Shown: piece after piece, positions 56,359-64,000 of the stretch
How positions within the stretch are numbered: position 1 is the first letter of the stretch
Layout of the letters: every line of letters starts with the position of its first letter
Assembly: GCA_003864495.1 (NCBI GenBank)
Contig: ML133394.1
Span: forward strand, 2,170,001 to 2,234,000
Source of the DNA: Nemopilema nomurai
Taxonomy: Eukaryota > Cnidaria > Scyphozoa > Rhizostomeae > Rhizostomatidae
Reading direction: 5' to 3'
Length of the DNA stretch: 64,000 nucleotides
Notes under the pieces: model-generated
Seen by the model: the letters and a program-made list of their open reading frames with translations, nothing else
Databases searched by the model: none
What the model was told of the DNA's origin: nothing
Translations under genes and position numbers: made by a program

Positions 56359-59300
56359 ATGTCGACTGGTACGATGAATTTCCCATCACCGCAAATCGAT
56401 TTGACGGGAAAGTTGATAATTAAAGCGCAGCTCGGGGACGATATACGTAGAATACCAATCCACAACGAGGACATTACCTATGACGAACTCCTGTTGATGA
56501 TGCAACGACTTTTCCGCGGCAAAATAAGAAGCACGGATGATGTGCTTATCAAATATAAGGATGAGGGTAAGACTTGAGTTTATTTTCCTGCGATATAATG
56601 GTCTACCTACCTTCAAGCAATCTGTTTTACCCAGAGATCAAGCTGGTGTGAATTGCAACTTGGCCCGTACGGAAATATTGCCAGCAGCCGTAGTCGAAAC
56701 AGTCCACAATCTAGGACTGTGGATAGAATTTCTTTTGCCTATTGGAGCTTAAAAATTATACTGTTAGAAATCAATCATGTTTAATGTTCTATGAGTTTTA
56801 TGGAAAAGGTAGGCCGATCCACAAGCAGCTAGAACGGGTAGTTGTTTTTTCTACATCTCAATACAGTTCACTAAAGTTGCTATGATGGTTATTTAAGATT
56901 AATACTAAGCATTGGCAATCCAGATATAGCCTAGAATCACAGGTGGAAAGTTTTAAAATTTCATAATTTTGTTGATAAAGGTATGTATATAATTGTAAAT
57001 TGATGTATCTTTGTTGAATATTGTGACACTTCTGTTTTATCACATTAGTCTTTGTTTCTTATTAAAATTCATGCCTTTTGCTGCCATATAACTTGCTTAT
57101 AATAAGTGGATTTTTAACTTAGTACTGAAATTCACCCTTAAGTACTATACCCCCAAGGGGCTTTGGTTTTTGCAAAAATACACAGCAGTATTCTGGCTGA
57201 AAAGGCTCCATTATTGGGTACTCTATATAAAGTTTACTTCCTATTGTTTACAGTAGAGGCAAGAAATTAGACTTATCAGCATTCTATCAGCATAATCAGT
57301 ATTTTGCAGTCTTTTCTTTCATAGCTGCATAGTCTTCTGTCAAAGATTTCCTTACTCAAGGAATGCTGCACAATAAATGGGCTTTGCTATATTATCTATG
57401 ACCATCTTCCTTGGTTTGCAATTCCTCATAGATTATTAAGAAAGTCTGATTCATTTTATGTCTATTGCAAATTAACTTATAAGAGCTTTAGTAATTCTAC
57501 AAGAAACGTGATAAATTTTAATAGATTAAAATGGGCTATAAATATTTTCATGAATCATACTTTTGTGTGAGAACTGATGATGTTTGTTGCTAAATTCATT
57601 GTAGTTGCTTGATATGGTCAATGGTAAATCAGATAGTGGTTTTTGTCTAGATTGGACCAACCTAGCCAAGATCTACATAATTTTTGGTTATTTGGATATC
57701 AAAATGTAGAAAATATTTAGCTTCAATCGTATCCAGCACATTTGTAGGTGCATTTCACATATTATGGAAGTAAACCACGAAACTGTAAGGAAAATTCTTT
57801 GGCCAGAATAGAGAATTCTGTAGCACATAATGTAGGCCTCAGAGCTTTTTCTCATTGTCACACAACATGATACTACATTGCATTCAAACTTGTGACACAT
57901 GCTTTTTTAATGGGTAATGTTTACCTTGTATGGCTCAAACATAAGACACATTAACATATTTGTGGCAGCATAGTATAAGGTGAAAAACATTCAACATTGT
58001 GGTATTTTGTTTCCTTGAAGCTCCATGAATGATAGTTACATAACATGTTTTTGCTGTGTATCAATTGTCTTAAGCTAACATCTAAGTTAATAGTGGAACA
58101 TTTAAAAAAGGAAGGCAAAGAAATAAACATAACAACCTAAAGAGTAGCCCTTTTTAACAGATTTGCTTAAGGAGGAAATTTTGCATCTAGTGAAGTAGAG
58201 CTAAATCTCGTCTATAACCATAGTTTAGCTTTTGTGTACAAGCAGTTTTTTATGAGTATCAAAACATTTTACTTTCTGTGCTAGTGTACAAAAAGCAAAA
58301 CCCAAGAGAAATCATTATTTTCAAAGACATTTTAGAGTAGCCCTTTTTTAAAAGATTTATTTTCTCAAGATTTCTTTTGAGAGGAAATTTTGCCTCTGGT
58401 CAAGTAGAGCTAAATCACTTCTACAAAGGTAGTTTAGCTTTTGTGTACATTCAGTTTTTACAAGCATAAAAAATCTTACCTACAGTGCTAGTGTATAAAG
58501 AAGAAGCAAAGCCTAAGAAGTCATTATTTTAAGAAAAAAATTTAAAACATTTTTGCAATTGATCCTTGATGCTTTGTTTTTCCAGCAAATGCTTCTTTCT
58601 TATCATTAAAAAAAATTTTAATTTTTTTTTCAAGTCTTCTCTAGAATTTGTTTTCCTCTAATAAGATACTCCTGGTTTTAGGATAAAAATCTCTGTAAAA
58701 AAAGGTTTTGCTTTTCATCCAGATCTCTTTTTGCCTTTTTATTCCCCTCAAGGTTTTGTTTTTGCCTACTGTTTTATTACTCCCTATTACTAAGCTCTAG
58801 GGTTGCAACACAATCACATAAATAAGGCTAGCAATTGATCATTTGAGAGAAAGAAGGGTAGGACATGTATCATATGAATTTAAATTTAAATTTAAATTTA
58901 AATTTGAAAAAAAGTTAAAAGGTAGAGAAATTACCTGTCACTTTAATAACCTAATACAACATATGTGGTATGTATAAAAACAAAACAAAACATTTTAATA
59001 AAGCAGATATAACATCATGGTCTTCAGTACCATCAGTTCAATTCTTTGATTGATTTCAAACGAAATTCCCAGGGGGGGCTCGAGCCCCCAAGCCCCCACG
59101 TAGTCGGCGCCTATGCTCCCAATGATATTTTTTAAGCTTCAAAGTGGCAGCAAGAATACTCTGGCGGAGCATGCCAAGATGCTCCAAATTCGCTACAAAT
59201 AGTTGGATGCGTTGACTGGTCAATTTATGCCTAATCTTTATAAAGTTTGGGAAGCCGTTGTCTTTGACTGCTACAGTCTAAATCCAGATTCATACTTGAA

Positions 59301-60729
59301 GAAATCTAATAATACACTATTTGCGATAGCTGCTTTGAAAACTTATAAACCCTAAGGCAATTTAAAGACAATGATGGCTTTCAGTCAACTTGGTTGCCAA
59401 GTTTGTTAATAAGACAAATGGAATACACTTTTTTTTAGCCTGCAGGAAAAGTGTGTTATAATTGAGGTCACCAGATAAGATTATTATGGGGCACTAGACC
59501 AGATAAATATTTGATAATATTTTTTCAGGAGTTGTTATCATTTTTTACAACAACCATGATGTCTAGACCAGCCTGTAATTTTTTATTCATTGTGTCCTTT
59601 TTGTATACAAGTTGCCTTTAAAGGACTATTAACAGGTTTTTATTATTAACTATAATTTTAATAAATTTAAATGTAAGGATCTTGTAGGGGATGCATCTAT
59701 CATGAAAGAGCATTTACCAGGAGTTTTGCTGAGAGTATGTTTATTAGGATTGTCAATGTATATGAGAGAAAATGGAGCTGCTTGGATTTATTTCTAGTCA
59801 CGATTCTGGAATGTGACACCACCATTTTTTCCCCTAAAGATTACTGTTTATAATTATAAACTTGCTAAAATATTTTTGATGGATGATCATTACATACAAT
59901 AAACATGTGACCCATATACACAATCTTCATTGTTCACATTCTAGGTCTTCGCAAAGCTAGTAAAATGTTTTGGTCTTGAGAAACGTGGAATTCTTGATTT
60001 TTTAGGCAGTTGACAGTTTTTAATCATTCTGTCATGCTTAAGACATGTAATGGTTTATAACATTTTGATTATTCAATGTTGGATTATGTTTAATATTTGA
60101 AAGATGACTTCTCAATGGCATAAACAAGTATTTCTTTTTTTTATAGATGGGGACTTGATCACAATTTTTGATAGCACTGACCTTTCATTTGCAAAATCGC
60201 TGAGCAGATACCTAAAGATTACTTTATTTGGTAAGTAAAGATTGCTATTAAGCTAAAAGCTCTCTGTATTCTCATTCATTCGGGACAGGATGGCATTTTT
60301 TGTTTAGAGACATACCGGAATGCAAACTCAGATCTTCTTTCTACCGCTGTTTCACGAAAGTAATGGTGACAAAGTTGACTATGTGCCCAATGCACCTGTA
60401 GGTTCTCAACCGAACATAGACATTTTATTCTGCACTTTTTACGGAAAAGCATGTACCGACAACAGCGCATGGAAATAGCTCTAGTTTCCATCCACTCTAT
60501 TTTTTAGTCACTTGTGCAATACCTTGTTTTTCAGTGAATGATAAGCCGAAACCTTTGGAGCACGACCAGGTTAAGGAAATAAAAGCCGAACTACTTGCCA
60601 TGAGAGACAAGCTGAATGACATGTTGAGTCGACTGGATGCATTCTCAGAAGAACGGACAATAAACAAGCAATTTGAGAGTAGAGAAGCAGAAAAGAGGCG
60701 GGAGGTCTCCCCGCCACAGGCTGTTTCTG
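56359..60729 (+). CDS. TFG: TFG (Trk-fused gene protein), N-terminal three exons
   Basis: TFG scaffolds COPII carriers at ER exit sites. Three exons are visible, 56359-56566, 60147-60230 and 60535-60729, with GT-AG borders and matching phases, giving 162 residues. The PB1 domain is almost identical to the animal consensus: [60 protein letters not shown], then [14 protein letters not shown] coiled coil follows ([20 protein letters not shown]). The start may be the ATG at 56359 or the one at 56374 ([10 protein letters not shown]). The usual Pro/Gln/Tyr-rich C-terminal half is not found up to 64000. The last visible exon ends in a donor (GTATTC), so the remaining exons must lie beyond the window, or a short isoform reads through to the stop at 60903. 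Intron 1 is 3.6 kb. Confidence 0.93.
58141..58540. repeat. Tandem duplication, about 193-bp unit, in TFG intron 1
   Basis: Two diverged copies begin AGAGTAGCCCTTTTT at 58141 and 58334. They share GAGGAAATTTTGC, AAGTAGAGCTAAATC, TAGTTTAGCTTTTGTGTAC and GCTAGTGTA in the same order. Confidence 0.85.
58879..58907. repeat. (TTTAAA)n microsatellite
   Basis: Four to five TTTAAA units in TFG intron 1. Confidence 0.85.
59062..59125. repeat. GC-rich palindromic transposon end
   Basis: CCCAGGGGGGGCTCGAGCCCCCAAG contains the palindrome GGGGGCTCGAGCCCCC, followed by GTAGTCGGCGCCTATGC. Such GC-rich arms in AT-rich intron DNA are typical of invertebrate DNA-transposon termini. The partner end was not found. 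Confidence 0.35.
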
Positions 60730-60903
60730 GTATTCAAAGATTTCATTTATTTCATTATTTTCTCCTTTCCTGGTTTTTATTCTTCATTTTAGACATCGGA
60801 GCAATTACGTTTCTCACCATTCTCAAAGTTTCAACTCCTTCTTTTCTTTGTTTTATACTCTTTTTTCTGAGAAGTCTCCTACTGACTTATGTCATGAAGC
60901 CTT

Positions 60904-61703
60904 GATGGCTGACGTTAACAAGAATGCAACGCAATTTTGTGAAGATCTAGTGGTAGTTCAGTTAAACTTCCATCATTTTAGTGCCAGTAGACATTTCGAA
61001 ATCCCAGTGTATCGAGCGGATTTTGTGGACTGTGTGCCAAAGTAGAGGCCTATCATATGAATTTTATCTAGCTTCCGCCTTTTTTATCTTTTCGCTATTT
61101 TACTTTTTTATCTGATCTGGGAAGTATGGACAAAACTCTCGCTCAATCGGACTGCTATTTCAAATGCAACCAAAATCTAGATTTTTTTATTCGTCTGCAT
61201 GTCACTCGGAAGTTATGACATAAAGCTGACGTAAGGGCATTGTTTTTCGGGGCACAAAATCGAGGCGCAAAATGACGGCACAAAATCTGTAAAAGATTGG
61301 CAATGCAGTGCCAATTTAGCAAGGCAGTGCCTGTTTGACATAGCAGTGCCCATTACCTCTGGTAATGCAGGCATAAGATACTTTTGCTTGCTTACAACTT
61401 GATGCTTACAAGCAACATTAATAAGCGCCCTAAGGTTTATGTTGGACATGTTTCCACTTTGAAGGATCTGCGCTTTTCTGACCATCAATCGCATGGTTAT
61501 ACAGCAATTTGATTTGAGCGAGGGTTTTACATACTTGCGCGCACCTTTCATCGCAAGAACTAAAGTTTGCCACCTAAGGTTGTCAGCATATTTTGAGTTT
61601 CAACGAAAAGAAGCGTTCGAAGTACCAGCGAGAGTTTGATCCATATTGCCCGAACCATTTGGCGTTTCTATGGTGGCATTGTTGCTAAGAGTGGACATTT
61701 TTC
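60904..61703. other. Spacer between TFG exon 3 and the homeobox ORF
   Basis: No further TFG exon is visible. It may be part of a long TFG intron or the homeobox gene promoter. Around 61250-61400 are short repeated GGCACAAAAT/GGCAGTGCC phrases. Confidence 0.4.
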
Positions 61704-62657
61704 ATGGCAGCCCCAACAAACAGCGACGTGGCACCTCATCTCGAGACTGCCGTGATGCTTAACTCGCTGAATCAGCAAACTCTGAGAGCCGAAGAACCGC
61801 AGCGGCAGCCTGCGTTGGCCGCGCAAGTGATGCGGGCACCGCATTCTGAAACTGTTCACGTAGTGGAGGCTGTCCCAAAAGAGGCTGGGCAGCGATCGAG
61901 AAAGAAAGCGGCAGCAACAACAACGCTGAGGAGATTAGAAGACCTGACGCATCAGCTTGGAATTAATCCGTTTCGAAAAAGAGATAATTTGTTAGCGACT
62001 TTAAACACCATGCAACAGAGCACCGATAGGCAAATGGACGACGAGGAAAGTCATTTATCGAAAGCTGCGATTCAAGGGTCGTTTATGCGGGCAGATTTAG
62101 AGGGCGGGCACGTGCCAGTTCTACAAACAGAGCTGTCTGTGAGCGCAACGGAAACCGCGGACGCAAGACCCATCGCTAATATAGACACGACCAGTGCTCC
62201 GGGTTCTAGCAGGGAGCAGGTTGTCACTGTACCGGCCAAATCGGACCGGAGTTCGCAGTTTCTTAAAGTGAGTCTCAACGGAGGTGGGGGTGTCAACTCT
62301 GCGGAAACAAACCCGGCATCGAGCAAAAGACAGAGAAAAGCGTGCGTGTTTAAAACCCGATTTTCTGACTATACAAAGAATGTATTAGAGCATGCATACG
62401 AGTTCAATGCCGAGGGTGCGCCCGGTCGTAAGCACCTGGAGCCGGGCATTGTTAAGAAACTATCCGATAAGTGCGGCATTTCTCACGAGCAAGTGAAACA
62501 GTGGGTCCGAAATCGGAACAAAAAAGTAAGAAGGCGTTGTCAAATTTCAGAATCGGTACTCGACTTGAAGGGGGATGACGAAAATATGGACGCAAGCTAC
62601 CAATTTTCAAGGTTACGGGAAGAAAGCGTAAGACCGTCTTTTACAATGAACCAGTAA
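61704..62657 (+). CDS. Atypical homeodomain protein, single exon
   Basis: 317-residue ORF from the ATG at 61704. Residues about 208-275 form a divergent homeodomain: basic arm KRQRKACVFKTRF, helix 1 around YTKNVLEHAYEF, a loop about seven residues longer than in classical homeodomains (NAEGAPGRKHLEP), helix 2 GIVKKLSDKCG, and recognition helix HEQVKQWVRNRNKKVRRR. The core Trp48 and Asn51 are present, but Phe49 is Val and Arg53 is Asn, both rare. The inserted loop recalls TALE/HNF1-type expansions, but neither fits exactly. The N-terminal 200 residues are low-complexity, Ala/Gln/Ser/Thr-rich, with one basic helix-like patch (TLRRLEDLTHQLGINPFRKR). GC content is higher than in the surroundings and it has no introns, which may mean a retro-copy origin or a fast-evolving lineage-specific gene. 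It probably binds DNA in the nucleus. Confidence 0.85.
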   Translation: MAAPTNSDVAPHLETAVMLNSLNQQTLRAEEPQRQPALAAQVMRAPHSETVHVVEAVPKEAGQRSRKKAAATTTLRRLEDLTHQLGINPFRKRDNLLATLNTMQQSTDRQMDDEESHLSKAAIQGSFMRADLEGGHVPVLQTELSVSATETADARPIANIDTTSAPGSSREQVVTVPAKSDRSSQFLKVSLNGGGGVNSAETNPASSKRQRKACVFKTRFSDYTKNVLEHAYEFNAEGAPGRKHLEPGIVKKLSDKCGISHEQVKQWVRNRNKKVRRRCQISESVLDLKGDDENMDASYQFSRLREESVRPSFTMNQ

Positions 62658-63217
62658 ACACAGATTCCAAACACACATCGTATTTTGGACAGAGAAAGGC
62701 CAATGCTCCGGGCTGGCATGGGTTTCAATCAGCTGTTTCGTCGTGGTAATACGTTTCAGATCCCCAATGCTAGCGTCGAAATTTTTAAAGACAACGTAGT
62801 TTAGTTTAATCTGAAACACAGAGTTTTTGTCCCATCTCAAGAAACGTCTAGTTATATGATTTTGAAATTTCCTTTCAATTTGAAATAGTGATTATTGTTT
62901 AAAAACAGATTTTTAGTTGTACATCTTAAATGACTTTCTAGTAAGTTTAACTCTTTTTGTCTGCTGAGCAGTTATAATCGCTAGGTAAGTGTTACACATC
63001 GCGGGAATAACTTCATATTTTTGAGATACTCTTGCAGTGGTTTTGGGAGTGGAGCGGCCAAGACCTTTTAATAGTATACGATACCCCTGAAACGTCTCTA
63101 AAATTGACACCAAAGGGAAAGTTTATAAGGTCTCTAAATTCCAGGAAAATTGACCTTCTCAATTCAGTTGTGACGTTTTTTGTTTTGTTAAGTGCAGGAA
63201 TTGCTGTTGCGCCCCAA
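62658..63217. other. 3' flank of the homeobox gene
   Basis: No gene noticed; short open frames only. Confidence 0.4.
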
Positions 63218-63383
63218 ATAGGTACAGATAGGCCTTGCGTTTACGCGGGAACCGTACACAGATAGGTACAGATAGGCCTTGCGTTTACGCGGGAACCGTA
63301 CACAGATAGGTACAGATAGGCCTTGCGTTTACGCGGGAACCATACACAGATAGGTACAGATATGCCTTGCGTTTACACGGGAA
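63218..63383. repeat. Tandem repeat, 44-bp unit, about 3.8 copies
   Basis: Units start ATAGGTACAGATAGGCC at 63218, 63262, 63306 and 63350 and continue TTGCGTTTACGCGGGAACCG. The first two are identical apart from the edge; the last is diverged and truncated. Confidence 0.95.
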
Positions 63384-64000
63384 TTGACGGAACCCTCCCA
63401 AGCAGAACCGCTAGCCGTACCAAAACCGGTCCACCTAGAAAGTAGGTACCGTATAGAACCGTACGAGGGGCTATTCACTCTTGCAAACGGCGGACGAGAT
63501 TTCCACAAAAACAATGGGATTTCTAGGCATTTTTAGATAAAACAATAGTTTTTGGAGTGAATTGCCCCGCGGAACCATACTGGAAAGTTCTTATGTGAAC
63601 ACCTAGAATGGTTTTCACCAGCAATTCTTAGAAGTGAGGCAAAATAAATCTCGTACCGTTAGAAATGAGGCGGGAGGAAATTATTAAAATGGATAAAAAG
63701 AAAAGGCTCTACACAGTACGGTTCCACATGCATCATGTTAACGGGAAGCCTATCCGTACAGAACCATTCCAATATCCTCGTGTGTACGCAGCCTTAATTC
63801 ATTTTCTAGAATACAATATCCGCCGAGTGAATATTGGAGAGACTTTACGTAACTTACATTAGAGATCATGTAAATGTCGAACTAATCATCGTATCGCAGT
63901 TTTTCATCTGATGAAAAATTGGGATCATCGTTGTCATTTCAAATAGTTTTATCTGATTTTATTAGAAAACTAAATAGTAAAATCTAAGGCTAGATAAGGC
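63384..64000. other. End of window
   Basis: Repeated short phrases of the type GGAACCGTAC/CCGTACAG continue after the tandem array, so the array is part of a larger repeat. One 65-codon frame (63665-63862) has no recognisable feature. I see no TFG C-terminal exon. Confidence 0.35.

Overview
The window is eukaryotic and most likely from a cnidarian, probably an anthozoan. It is AT-rich. Its genes are split by GT-AG introns, and almost all exon joins below keep reading-frame phase. The gene set includes metabotropic-glutamate-type and rhodopsin-type GPCRs, a DEG/ENaC channel, a claudin-family protein, an AMT ammonium transporter and a homeobox gene. Many small transposon remnants sit between and inside the genes. 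The species assignment is inference. There is no sign of bacterial sequence, operons or CRISPR.

Layout. 309-2141 (+): last six coding exons of a typical 2-Cys peroxiredoxin; its 5' part lies before the window. 3988-9952 (+): complete mitochondrial ATP synthase OSCP subunit, with a 964-bp hAT-like element in one intron. 11483-12325 (-): intronless class A GPCR. 12.6-23.4 kb: gene-poor, with SINE heads, tandem repeats, a reverse-transcriptase relic and a TTAA-flanked MITE. 23433-27517 (+): metabotropic-glutamate-like class C GPCR, apparently complete except for a one-base frameshift. 28.6-29.1 kb: hAT transposase relic. 29.8-34.4 kb (+): a multi-exon gene I do not recognise. 34584-37134 (-): three-exon PMP22/claudin-family membrane protein. 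38135-44249 (+): complete nine-exon ammonium transporter. 45197-55321 (+): NSUN4-like mitochondrial rRNA methyltransferase. Its 7.5-kb second intron holds a complete seven-exon DEG/ENaC channel on the opposite strand (48056-52561). 56359-60729 (+): first three coding exons of TFG. 61704-62657 (+): single-exon gene with an aberrant homeodomain.

The genes do not form a pathway. OSCP and NSUN4 act in mitochondria, the peroxiredoxin in peroxide removal, and TFG in the early secretory pathway. The two GPCRs, the DEG/ENaC channel, the claudin-like protein and AMT are plasma-membrane proteins. The most interesting points are the nested antisense channel gene, the frameshifted class C receptor, the unusual homeodomain, and the unidentified gene at 29.8-34.4 kb.
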